DNA of 16,512 bases, from the NCBI GenBank assembly GCA_934196125.1, contig CAKPVT010000034.1:1-16512 (forward strand), written 5' to 3'. Positions 6,042 through 13,152 of the stretch are shown one piece after another. Origin of the DNA: an uncultured Streptococcus sp. (GTDB lineage Bacteria; Bacillota; Bacilli; Lactobacillales; Streptococcaceae). The notes under the pieces are model-generated. The model was not told the origin of the DNA. It saw only the letters and a program-made list of their open reading frames with translations, and did not search any database. The first letter of the stretch is position 1; each line of letters opens with the position of its first letter. Both the position numbers and the translations under genes were made by a program.

Positions 6042-7994
6042 TTAAATATCAAGCGTACTGTAAACCGCATTTTCTTCGATGAACTCGCGACGCGGCTCTA
6101 CCCTATCTCCCATAAGCATATCAAAAATCTTATCTGCTTCAGCGGCATCATCAACAGAAACTCTCGCCATTAAGCGATTCTCTGGATCCATTGTTGTTTC
6201 CCAAAGCTGGTGATCGTCCATTTCTCCAAGCCCTTTGTAACGTTGAACCGTTGGTTTTGAACGTCCAACACTATGACGTGCCATAGCTTCTTGCAATTCA
6301 ATTTCTTGATTAGCACCTGGTTGAATGTACTCTTTAATTTCACTACCAACTTTGACACCATAAATCGGTGGTTGAGCAATGTAAACATACCCTGCTTCCA
6401 AAACAGGACGCATGAAGCGGTAAATCAGCGTTAACAACAGGGTACGAATATGAGCTCCGTCAACATCGGCATCAGTCATGATAACAAGCTTATGATAACG
6501 CGCTTTTGAGACATCAAATTCAGCACCAAAACCTGTTCCCATAGCTGTAAATAAACTACGAATTTCTTCGTTAGCAAGAATTTTATCCATGCTAGCTTTT
6601 TCAACGTTCAAGATTTTACCACGAATTGGTAAGATTGCTTGGTGCTCACGGTCACGTCCTGATTTAGCAGAACCACCCGCAGAGTCCCCTTCGACGATGA
6701 ATAGTTCATTCATAGTTGCATCATTTGAAGAACAATCAGCCAATTTACCAGGGAGATTTGAAATTTCCAGTCCTGATTTTTTACGTGTTACCTCGCGTGC
6801 ACGTTTAGCAGCGATACGAGCTTTAGATGCCAGAATACCTTTTTCAACGATTTTCTTAGCAATCTGTGGATTTTCTAATAAGAAACGGCTGAAAGCCTCG
6901 CTAAACAAACGATTCGTAATTTTAACAACTTCGGAATTTCCAAGTTTTGTTTTCGTTTGTCCCTCAAATTGAGGATTTGGGTGTTTAACAGAAATAACTG
7001 CCGTCAACCCTTCACGAACATCCTCACCAGTTAAATTGTCATCTTTTTCTTTTAGCAATTTATTCTGACGAGCATAGTCATTAATCACACGTGTTAGAGC
7101 TGTACGGAAACCTTGTTCGTGCGTACCACCTTCATGCGTGTGAATGTTATTGGCAAAACTCATCACTGTTTCATGATAACTAGTTGTATATTGCATGGCT
7201 ACTTCAACAGAAATGCCGTCTAATTCACCATCAGTATAGATTGGATTTTCAAAAATAACTTCTTTATTTTCGTTGATAAATTCAACGTAGCTTGAAATAC
7301 CACCTTCGTAATGGTAATGTTTTTCTTGCTCAATTCCTTCACGTTTATCAGTAATTGAAATACGCAAGCCACGGTTCAAAAAGGCTAATTCTTGGATACG
7401 TTTGGCTAATTTATCAAAATCAAACACCGTTGTTTCTGTGAAAATCTCTGGGTCTGGAGTAAAGTGAACAGTCGTTCCATGACGGTCAGTATCACCAATA
7501 ACAGCTAAATCACTAACAACGTGTCCACGACGGTACTCTTGATAGTGAATTTTACCGTTACGGTGAACAGAGACATCTAATTGTGTTGAAAGTGCGTTAA
7601 CAACAGATGACCCTACACCGTGCAAACCACCTGAAACCTTGTAGCCGCCACCACCGAATTTACCTCCAGCGTGTAAAACCGTAAAGACTGTTTCAACGGC
7701 GGGACGACCTGTTTTTTCTTGAATATCAACAGGAATACCACGCCCGTCATCGACAACTGTAATCGAATCATCTTTTTCAATAAAAACTTCAATATGAGTC
7801 GCAAAATCAGCTAATGCTTCATCGATAGAGTTATCGACAATTTCCCATACCAAATGGTGCAAGCCTTCTTTGGACGTTGAACCAATGTACATACCTGGAC
7901 GCATTCGAACAGCTTCAAGCCCTTCTAAGACTTGAATCTGACTGGCGTCATAATCTTTCGCTAATTCTGCTAAATTTTTATTTTCTTCCGTCAT
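6042..7994 (-). CDS. gyrB: DNA gyrase subunit B
   Basis: The ATPase subunit of gyrase, which with GyrA introduces negative supercoils. The product has 650 residues, full length. In order: GHKL ATPase motifs EIVDNSIDEA (general base Glu51, Mg-binding Asn55), DDGRGIP, GLHGVGSSVVNALS; the transducer domain; the TOPRIM domain with EGDSAGGSAKSGRD, PIRGKILNVEKA and DADVDGAH; then QRYKGLGEMDDHQLWETTMD and the GyrB tail ending ENAVYSTLDI. The Asp and Lys of the quinolone-relevant EGDSAGGSAKSGRD region are the common susceptible-type residues. The ATG follows directly on the TAA of the HAD gene with no base between, so the two are one operon and translation is probably coupled. Its RBS (GGAG) lies inside that upstream gene. 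Confidence 0.98.
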   Translation of the reverse strand: MTEENKNLAELAKDYDASQIQVLEGLEAVRMRPGMYIGSTSKEGLHHLVWEIVDNSIDEALADFATHIEVFIEKDDSITVVDDGRGIPVDIQEKTGRPAVETVFTVLHAGGKFGGGGYKVSGGLHGVGSSVVNALSTQLDVSVHRNGKIHYQEYRRGHVVSDLAVIGDTDRHGTTVHFTPDPEIFTETTVFDFDKLAKRIQELAFLNRGLRISITDKREGIEQEKHYHYEGGISSYVEFINENKEVIFENPIYTDGELDGISVEVAMQYTTSYHETVMSFANNIHTHEGGTHEQGFRTALTRVINDYARQNKLLKEKDDNLTGEDVREGLTAVISVKHPNPQFEGQTKTKLGNSEVVKITNRLFSEAFSRFLLENPQIAKKIVEKGILASKARIAAKRAREVTRKKSGLEISNLPGKLADCSSNDATMNELFIVEGDSAGGSAKSGRDREHQAILPIRGKILNVEKASMDKILANEEIRSLFTAMGTGFGAEFDVSKARYHKLVIMTDADVDGAHIRTLLLTLIYRFMRPVLEAGYVYIAQPPIYGVKVGSEIKEYIQPGANQEIELQEAMARHSVGRSKPTVQRYKGLGEMDDHQLWETTMDPENRLMARVSVDDAAEADKIFDMLMGDRVEPRREFIEENAVYSTLDI

Positions 7995-8555
7995 TTACTT
8001 CACTATCTCCATTAAGGATTTTTTTCCATCAACTAATAACGTGTCAAAGCCAGCAGCTTGACCTGCCTTCCTATCAATCTCACGATCTCCAATTACCAGT
8101 GCTTCTTTAATGTCATATTTTTCTTTCAAATACAACATCGATTCTGGACTCGGTTTACGAGAAAAACCATTTTCTGAAGTGACTACTTCCGTAAAATAAG
8201 ACAACAAATTAGTTTTTTCTAAAATATCAAGGACTTGTTTGTTACGATGCGATACTAAAAAATTTCGCCCGCCACTTGCAACAATTGCCTGCAAAACGTC
8301 ATGCGCTCCTGCAAATAAAACTGGCGCTTTCAAATATTCAGCTTCCAATTTTTTGTATGCCTTTAAAAATTGAGGTTCGTTTGGGATAAATTGTGCAATA
8401 GCAGCATCCGTGGACTCTTTTAGCTTGTTATAAACCTCATCATGCGAGGCAGATTGTCCAAATTCCGCTAAAGTTTTCACGAAAGCTTGAGCAGACATTT
8501 CATAATTATCAAGCAACGTTCCACCCAAATCCCAGATATAATCATGGTAATTCAT
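7995..8555 (-). CDS. HAD-superfamily hydrolase (subfamily IA), co-transcribed with gyrB
   Basis: The product has 186 residues. Motif I is YIWDLGGTLLDNYE near the N-terminus, a helical cap with residues about 20-80, motif II FLVSHRNK, motif III KPSPESMLYL and motif IV VIGDREIDRKAGQAAG. The fold is thus a phosphoglycolate-phosphatase-like HAD enzyme. The normal DxDGT has become D-L-G-G-T: the nucleophile Asp is kept but the second, acid/base Asp is a Gly. Such members may be poor phosphatases, and the substrate is unknown. I recall similar proteins ahead of gyrB in other streptococci. The start at 8553-8555 is needed to include motif I. The -10 box lies only seven bases before it, so the mRNA may be leaderless. 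Confidence 0.88.
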   Translation of the reverse strand: MNYHDYIWDLGGTLLDNYEMSAQAFVKTLAEFGQSASHDEVYNKLKESTDAAIAQFIPNEPQFLKAYKKLEAEYLKAPVLFAGAHDVLQAIVASGGRNFLVSHRNKQVLDILEKTNLLSYFTEVVTSENGFSRKPSPESMLYLKEKYDIKEALVIGDREIDRKAGQAAGFDTLLVDGKKSLMEIVK

Positions 8556-8562
8556 ATGCCTT

Positions 8563-8571
8563 ATTATATCA
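8563..8571 (-). promoter_or_regulatory. Extended -10 promoter of the HAD-gyrB operon
   Basis: TGA-TATAAT on the minus strand, ending seven bases before the ATG. No convincing -35 is seen. If this promoter is used, transcription would begin at or within a base or two of the start codon. Confidence 0.55.
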
Positions 8572-8623
8572 TATTTTTAAGTTTTTTTATAGTCTATACT
8601 GTATCAATTTACAGGTTAATATA

Positions 8624-8654
8624 TAAGAAAAAGTCGATTTAACGATCAACTTTT
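8624..8654 (-). terminator. Rho-independent terminator of rodA
   Basis: AAAAGTCGAT (8629-8638) and ATCAACTTTT (8645-8654) pair with one G-T wobble around a 6-base loop, followed by TTTTTCTTAT on the minus strand. The stem begins right after the rodA stop codon. Confidence 0.75.
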
Positions 8655-8655
8655 A

Positions 8656-9867
8656 CTAATAACGGTCACTTCTTTTTAAATGTTCTGTAATTTCTTGTTC
8701 ACGGTGTAGGTTGTTTTGATAACTCATTGATAAAATCAGACCGACACAAATCAAATTGGTAATCAACGATGAGCCACCTTGTGAGATAAATGGTAAAGGA
8801 ACACCCGTTAACGGCAAAATACCAATTGCTGCTCCGATATTTTCAAAAATATGGAACAACATCATCATGATGAAACCAGTTGAAATGTAAGTATAGAAAC
8901 GGTTATTTGATTCAAAAGTTACACGAATCATACGATAAATCAACAAAAGATACAATCCCATGACAACAGCACTACCAATAAAACCAAAATCTTCAGCAAT
9001 AACGGTGAAAATCATATCACTCTCACGAACTGGCACTGATAAATCAACAACATTGAACCCTTTACCAGTAAGACCACCACTACCAATAGAAATCATTCCT
9101 TGTGTTTGTTGGTAGGCAATCGTTTTAGCATATGAAAACGGGTCTAGCCAAGCTGAAATACGATTAATTTGGTAAGTATCCATTCCCAAACCATAAAGGA
9201 ATTCTTTCCCATTTGGCAAAAAGAAAATTAACATGAAACCACCAAATGAAAGAGCAACGATAATAACAGCTGGAAAGATAATCCACCACGAAATCCCTGA
9301 TAATAAAATCAAACCAGCTAAAATCGCTGAGAAAACCATTGCTGTTCCTAAGTCTTTTTGAAGCCCTAGTAGCACCATCACAGGTAAGGTAATAAGTGCA
9401 AAAATTCCAAGGAGTTTCCAGTCATTTTTCAAAGAATCTTCCTTGAACTTTTGGCGAAACCAAACGGAACATCTGGCAAGCATCAAAATATAGGACACTT
9501 TCATAAATTCCGAGGGCTGAAATAACGTTACCGAACCGATTGTAACCCAGTTTTTCGCCCCTGTTGACTCAACCAACTCTGGACTATAAAAGATGAGCGG
9601 CAGCACCATTGATATCAATCCAAGACCGTATAGGAACGGCGTTATTTTCCATAAAAATTCGGTGCTAAATAGCATGACAATAAACGCCACACCGCACCCT
9701 AAAAGTATCCAAATCACTTGTTGTGTCATCACTTTTGCAATCGTGCTTGGGTAATCATTTATGGTTGCGATATAGATTGCCACCAAGCCAATTAACAAAA
9801 GGAAAAAGACAGGTAAAATTACAGAATAATCAATCCGACTATCAATAGAATATTTTTTTCTCGCCAT
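8656..9867 (-). CDS. rodA: RodA-type SEDS peptidoglycan glycosyltransferase
   Basis: The product has 403 residues with about ten hydrophobic membrane segments. SEDS signatures: RISAWLDPFSYAKTIAYQQ (catalytic-site Asp of the WLDPF motif), GMISIGSGGLTGKGF, ESDMIFTVIAEDFGFIGS, and GVPLPFISQGGSSLITN near the end. RodA polymerises lipid II together with a class B PBP for peripheral wall growth in ovococci. I call RodA rather than FtsW from the sequence and the position next to gyrB, and allow some doubt. The chosen ATG (9865-9867) starts MARKKYSIDSRIDYS and has GGAAG just before it; an ATG eight codons upstream lacks an RBS. The gene has its own promoter and terminator. Confidence 0.9.
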   Translation of the reverse strand: MARKKYSIDSRIDYSVILPVFFLLLIGLVAIYIATINDYPSTIAKVMTQQVIWILLGCGVAFIVMLFSTEFLWKITPFLYGLGLISMVLPLIFYSPELVESTGAKNWVTIGSVTLFQPSEFMKVSYILMLARCSVWFRQKFKEDSLKNDWKLLGIFALITLPVMVLLGLQKDLGTAMVFSAILAGLILLSGISWWIIFPAVIIVALSFGGFMLIFFLPNGKEFLYGLGMDTYQINRISAWLDPFSYAKTIAYQQTQGMISIGSGGLTGKGFNVVDLSVPVRESDMIFTVIAEDFGFIGSAVVMGLYLLLIYRMIRVTFESNNRFYTYISTGFIMMMLFHIFENIGAAIGILPLTGVPLPFISQGGSSLITNLICVGLILSMSYQNNLHREQEITEHLKRSDRY

Positions 9868-9896
9868 TGTACTTCCTTCGTTTCTGATCAAAGATA

Positions 9897-9905
9897 ATTA
9901 TATCA
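9897..9905 (-). promoter_or_regulatory. rodA promoter (extended -10)
   Basis: TGA-TATAAT on the minus strand, 30 bases before the rodA ATG, without a good -35. The 160 bases upstream of it to the tRNA terminator are AT-rich and show no other signal or gene. Confidence 0.5.
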
Positions 9906-10068
9906 TTTTTTAATCAAAATTGAGGAAAAAAGCTTGTGAAAATAAAATAAATTTTCAGCAAAAACTAAAAAGCTATACTTTCTATTTTCAATAAATTACC
10001 AACTGATTCTTGTAAGAAAGATTTGAAAAAAAGACGAAATAATTCAAGGGTTATCTGCTCTGTAAATC

Positions 10069-10100
10069 AAAAAGCTCCTAAAATCAAGAACTTTTGAGCT
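10069..10100 (-). terminator. Terminator after tRNA-Arg
   Basis: AGCTC (10073-10077) pairs with GAGCT (10096-10100), and AAAA with TTTT inside after a two-base bulge. TTTTTGATTT follows on the minus strand. It begins nine bases beyond the tRNA 3' end. Confidence 0.65.
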
Positions 10101-10108
10101 AGGTCGTA

Positions 10109-10180
10109 TCTCCCCTGCCGGAATCGAACCAGCAACTACTCCTTAGGAGGGAGTTGTTATATCCATTGAACTAAGGGGAG
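10109..10180 (-). tRNA. tRNA-Arg (anticodon CCU)
   Basis: A 72-base cloverleaf on the minus strand. Acceptor arms are CTCCCCT / AGGGGAG with discriminator A. The D-stem is GTT/AAC, the anticodon stem ACTCC/GGAGT with loop CTCCTAA (anticodon CCU, reading AGG), the variable loop has four bases, and the T-arm is GCTGG-TTCGATT-CCGGC. No CCA is encoded. Its 5' end lies five bases behind the rplS terminator, leaving no room for a separate promoter, so it is probably processed from the rplS transcript. tRNA-Arg(CCU) genes are common targets of streptococcal integrative elements; here the 3' side is unoccupied. Confidence 0.95.
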
Positions 10181-10185
10181 CTATG

Positions 10186-10213
10186 AAAAAATCTGTCACA
10201 AGGACAGATTTTT
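10186..10213 (-). terminator. Terminator-like hairpin between rplS and tRNA-Arg
   Basis: AAAAATCTGTC (10187-10197) and GACAGATTTTT (10203-10213) form a perfect 11-bp stem with loop ACAAG and a T-run on either strand. It stands 24 bases after the rplS stop. Because the tRNA follows at once, it must be partly read through or act as a processing/stability signal. Confidence 0.8.
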
Positions 10214-10237
10214 ATCGTCGAATAGTTATCGTCAAAA

Positions 10238-10585
10238 TTAACGACGAATTTCTTTAATACGAGCAGCTTTACCTTGTAATGCACGCAAGTAGTAAAGTTT
10301 AGCACGACGTACTTTACCATGACGAACAACTTCAATTTTTTCTACACGTGGAGTGTGAAGTGGGAATGTACGTTCAACACCGATACCACTTGAAATTTTA
10401 CGAACTGTGTACATTTCTGAGATCCCTTGACCTTTACGTGAAATAACCACACCTTCGAAAACTTGGACACGTTCGCGGCTTCCTTCAACAACTTTTGCGT
10501 GAACACGAACAGTATCACCAGGGTGGAATGTAGGGATGTCAGTACGTAATTGACTTTCAGTCAAACTTTGGATTAATGGATTCAT
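10238..10585 (-). CDS. rplS: 50S ribosomal protein L19
   Basis: The product has 115 residues, normal for L19. The sequence MNPLIQSLTESQLRTDIPTF, then FHPGDTVRVHAKVVEGSRER, QVFEGVVISRKGQG, SSGIGVERTFPLHTPRVEKI and the basic end ALQGKAARIKEIRR is typical. L19 sits at the 30S-50S interface and binds 23S rRNA. The ATG at 10583-10585 has AGGAG eight bases before it. An open extension of 26 residues upstream is the untranslated leader. The gene is alone with its own promoter and leader, and is followed by a hairpin and tRNA-Arg. Confidence 0.97.
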   Translation of the reverse strand: MNPLIQSLTESQLRTDIPTFHPGDTVRVHAKVVEGSRERVQVFEGVVISRKGQGISEMYTVRKISSGIGVERTFPLHTPRVEKIEVVRHGKVRRAKLYYLRALQGKAARIKEIRR

Positions 10586-10664
10586 TATTTTTTCTCCTAT
10601 CTTACTAATCATTAGGTGCTTGTCCCAGCGGATTAGCCGTATTTTTGTGTGTCCATTACACACT
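10586..10664 (-). promoter_or_regulatory. rplS 5' leader, candidate L19 autoregulatory leader
   Basis: About 79 bases lie between the inferred transcription start and the rplS ATG. They contain short inverted repeats: GTGTG/CACAC near the 5' end, CGG/CCG in the middle and CTAAT/ATTAG just before the RBS. An L19 leader RNA is known in Firmicutes (Rfam L19_leader). Position and length fit, but I cannot confirm the consensus structure by eye. Confidence 0.45.
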
Positions 10665-10670
10665 CTTCAT

Positions 10671-10699
10671 ATTCTAACAAAAAACATTGTTGTTGTAAA
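10671..10699 (-). promoter_or_regulatory. rplS promoter
   Basis: Minus strand: -35 TTTACA (10694-10699), 17-base spacer, -10 TAGAAT (10671-10676). Confidence 0.75.
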
Positions 10700-10749
10700 G
10701 CCATGTCTCGCAACTTTTTTGATGAATTTTTAATAAAAAATACTTAATT

Positions 10750-10786
10750 TTAAAAGCAGAGTTTAGTCATTACCCAAAATCTGCTG
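10750..10786 (-). terminator. Terminator of the VTT / chorismate mutase / CLC operon
   Basis: On the minus strand AGCAGA and TCTGCT pair, with a further TTT/AAA inside, followed by TTTTAAAATT. It begins ten bases after the CLC stop. It is weaker than the other terminators here. Confidence 0.55.
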
Positions 10787-10795
10787 ATAAATCAT

Positions 10796-12016
10796 TTAAA
10801 ATGTCAGAACTTCTTGTCCGCCGTAGATAGAATGTTTTCGATTAACGCTGTAAGCAAAAATCATAACCACAACAAAATATGGTAAATTAGCAAAACCAAA
10901 TACTTCACCACCAATAAAAATAGGGGCTATAAATGTATTGGTTGCACTACCAAATACGCTGATATAACCAGCTGCAGCGACAAATTCAACAGGCAAGCCA
11001 AAAAGATTTGCCAAAACAACTCCAAGAGATGCACCAATCGCAAAGAGTGGTGTCACTTCGCCACCTTGAAAACCAATAGCCAAAGTCGCTACCGTTAAAA
11101 GCAATTTGAGCAACCAATCGTAGAGATAAATTTCTTTGCCTGCAAAGCTTGCTTCAATCAAATTTGTTCCCAAACCTGAATAACGTCCATGATAGCATAT
11201 CAAAAAAATCAGACTTAATAAGATACCACCAAATAGGATACGGTAATAAGGATTATCCATGACATCTTTAGCTTTTTCTTTAGCAATAGCCAACAATTTT
11301 GCAAAAAGATTTCCAACGAAGCCAAAGATAATACCTAGTACAGCTAATTTGCAAAAAGTCATCACATCAAGCGTCAAATATGCACTCACTAGGTGAGAAA
11401 ATTTTTCCAATCCCAATGAGTGGGAAGTCGCACTTGCTACAAAAGAAGCGACAGTCATCGGAAGCAAAGCTTGTAATTGCAATTTGCCAAGTACCAAAAT
11501 CTCTAATGCAAAGAACACGGCTGCTATGGGCGTTTGGAAAAGCCCTGCAAAACCAGCTGCCATACCTGTAACCAGAAAAAGGCGCGAGTTATTTTCAAAA
11601 TCAAAGAAGCGACTAAAACCATGAGCAATCGCCGCCCCTAGTTGAACCGCTACGCCTTCTCGTCCAGCACTACCTCCAAAAAGGTGTGTCAACCATGTTG
11701 CCAAAGTGACTAGAGGAACCAAAATAAGCGGAATTTCCTTTTCTTGGCTTTGACCAACCGCAAAAACTAAGCCCATTCCTTTGCTTGCTCGCTCATCTGC
11801 CTTTTGATAAAGAAAAACAATTAAAAGCCCAATAATTCCTAAAAATGGGATAAGATAGTTGAAATGCTCTGTTCGAAAATCGCTAAGAAAAAGTAACACG
11901 CGACCAAATACAGTATCAACAAAACCAACCAAAAGCCCGATAACAATGCTAACCAGCACTAATTTTAGCAAGTTCAGATAAGAATAATCTTCATTGTCTT
12001 TCAGTTTCTTTATCAT
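10796..12016 (-). CDS. CLC-F-type fluoride/proton antiporter
   Basis: The product has 406 residues and is strongly hydrophobic, with the CLC repeat fold. GGSAGREGVAVQ carries the gating glutamate (Glu120). The segment GFQGGEVTPLFAIG (Glu320, Thr322) is the hallmark of the fluoride-specific CLC-F clade, where chloride CLCs have a different sequence. The chloride-selectivity motif GSGIP of ordinary CLCs is absent. CLC-F proteins expel fluoride in exchange for protons and protect enolase, among other targets. In S. mutans I recall two tandem genes of this type (eriC1a/b) beside rplS and a chorismate mutase; here there is only one. It follows the chorismate mutase by 13 bases. AGAGG lies nine bases before the ATG. 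I see no fluoride riboswitch. Confidence 0.85.
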   Translation of the reverse strand: MIKKLKDNEDYSYLNLLKLVLVSIVIGLLVGFVDTVFGRVLLFLSDFRTEHFNYLIPFLGIIGLLIVFLYQKADERASKGMGLVFAVGQSQEKEIPLILVPLVTLATWLTHLFGGSAGREGVAVQLGAAIAHGFSRFFDFENNSRLFLVTGMAAGFAGLFQTPIAAVFFALEILVLGKLQLQALLPMTVASFVASATSHSLGLEKFSHLVSAYLTLDVMTFCKLAVLGIIFGFVGNLFAKLLAIAKEKAKDVMDNPYYRILFGGILLSLIFLICYHGRYSGLGTNLIEASFAGKEIYLYDWLLKLLLTVATLAIGFQGGEVTPLFAIGASLGVVLANLFGLPVEFVAAAGYISVFGSATNTFIAPIFIGGEVFGFANLPYFVVVMIFAYSVNRKHSIYGGQEVLTF

Positions 12017-12029
12017 CTTCTCATACCTC

Positions 12030-12317
12030 TCAAGCTAAATCATTATCGAGTTGTTTTGCTTGGTAGTCACGTGAATTTTTCATGATATCTGCAAATGTGT
12101 TAACAATCGTTTGTTCAAACGCTTTATCTTCGACACGACTTGCTGCCTTTTGAAGCACTGCGTCTTCACGGTTAGTATCTAAAATAGGTTTTCCAGTAGC
12201 TCTCTTATAAGCTGCTACTTGAGACACTAGAGCCATACGTTTTTCCAGAAGGGCTACTAACTCTTGGTCTACTTGATCGATTTCTTGACGGATAACATTC
12301 AAATCTTTTACTGACAT
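12030..12317 (-). CDS. Chorismate mutase, AroQ type
   Basis: A monofunctional all-helical enzyme of 95 residues that turns chorismate into prephenate for Phe and Tyr synthesis. Active-site residues are in place when aligned with the E. coli AroQ domain: Arg10, Arg27, Lys38, Asp47, Arg50 and Glu51 (motif ILDTNRED). There is no fused dehydratase or dehydrogenase. Its stop lies 13 bases before the CLC-F start, and its start 30 bases after the VTT gene's stop, so all three appear to be one transcript. The RBS is an AAGGA about ten bases upstream. No signal peptide is seen, so the enzyme is cytosolic. The link to fluoride export is positional only. Confidence 0.92.
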   Translation of the reverse strand: MSVKDLNVIRQEIDQVDQELVALLEKRMALVSQVAAYKRATGKPILDTNREDAVLQKAASRVEDKAFEQTIVNTFADIMKNSRDYQAKQLDNDLA

Positions 12318-12347
12318 TTTTCCATATCCTTATCTTTTTTATTTCTA

Positions 12348-13055
12348 CTATAAAGATGACTTATTCTTTTTTCGTTTAAAATAAGTTCCTATTAAACTGA
12401 TGGCAATAAAAATAACAAGCAGTACAATAATCAGTCTTAAATTTCCCGCAACAACCGCATCTCCACCTAAAGCATACAATAAACTACTCGGTGCTACTCC
12501 GATTGTAACGTAGAGAAACCACCTGCGCCAAGGCAATTTGATTTTTGCCACGTGATAATTGATGAGTAGGGTTGGAATCACAGGAATCATGTAACCTAGC
12601 ATAATACCCAGTTCTTGATTTTCAACAGCATCGATGACATTTTTGAATCCTGCAAAATATTTTTTCAACTTGATATCATTGTCCTTTAAATCAATCATTT
12701 TCAGAATTCTAACAAAGATAAAATTGCCAAGGATATTTGCTGAGAGATTCATCAAAAAGCCAATAGCAGGGCCATAAATCAAGCCATTAAAGATAGCAAA
12801 AATCGCATTCGACATAAAAGGAATGGCTGCTGTTAAAGCTGTCAAAAATAGCAAAATAGTGATATTCATCAGATTTTTTGTTCGCAACTGCATCAAAAAC
12901 TGTGTTAGAGTTGTTTTCGAACTAGATTGCCAAAAAGCGGCAATCAGTTGCCAGTGCCTGATGACATAAATCATAAAATAGCCACAAATACTAAGCAAAC
13001 CAAGAATCACTAATAACTTGCGTAGCTGACCATATTTGTACTCATGTTTTTTCAT
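12348..13055 (-). CDS. VTT-domain (TVP38/DedA-like) membrane protein
   Basis: The product has 235 residues and five to six hydrophobic segments. The central part, PFMSNAIFAIFNGLIYGPAI and GFLMNLSANILGNFIFVRIL, is the VTT/SNARE-associated motif. It continues with YMIPVIPTLLINY and a reentrant-type segment, and ends in a short basic tail (FKRKKNKSSL). Members of this superfamily are lipid scramblases or undecaprenyl-phosphate flippases in some cases; the role of this one is not known. It heads the three-gene operon. GGAAG lies just before the ATG, and the promoter -10 ends nine bases before the ATG, which leaves almost no leader. Confidence 0.8.
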   Translation of the reverse strand: MKKHEYKYGQLRKLLVILGLLSICGYFMIYVIRHWQLIAAFWQSSSKTTLTQFLMQLRTKNLMNITILLFLTALTAAIPFMSNAIFAIFNGLIYGPAIGFLMNLSANILGNFIFVRILKMIDLKDNDIKLKKYFAGFKNVIDAVENQELGIMLGYMIPVIPTLLINYHVAKIKLPWRRWFLYVTIGVAPSSLLYALGGDAVVAGNLRLIIVLLVIFIAISLIGTYFKRKKNKSSL

Positions 13056-13064
13056 ATTACTTCC

Positions 13065-13093
13065 ATTATAAAGAAAACTTTTTCACTTGACAA
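13065..13093 (-). promoter_or_regulatory. Promoter of the VTT / chorismate mutase / CLC-F operon
   Basis: Minus strand: -35 TTGTCA (13088-13093), 17-base spacer, perfect TATAAT (13065-13070). Only nine bases separate the -10 from the ATG, so the transcript would start at or just before the start codon and may lack the GGAAG. Confidence 0.75.
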
Positions 13094-13152
13094 GATGAGT
13101 GTAGAAGGCTTTTTGAACATGTTAGCTAAAATGATTAAGGCATCTTATTTGA

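Noticed and set aside
10586..10663. Longer rplS start with 26 extra residues
   Set aside because: The extension is the untranslated leader; L19 begins MNPLIQ and has a good RBS there.
13056..13152. Fluoride riboswitch (crcB motif) before the CLC-F operon
   Set aside because: I looked in the upstream gap and before each gene of the operon; no GGNGATGG-type core and no room before the start codon.
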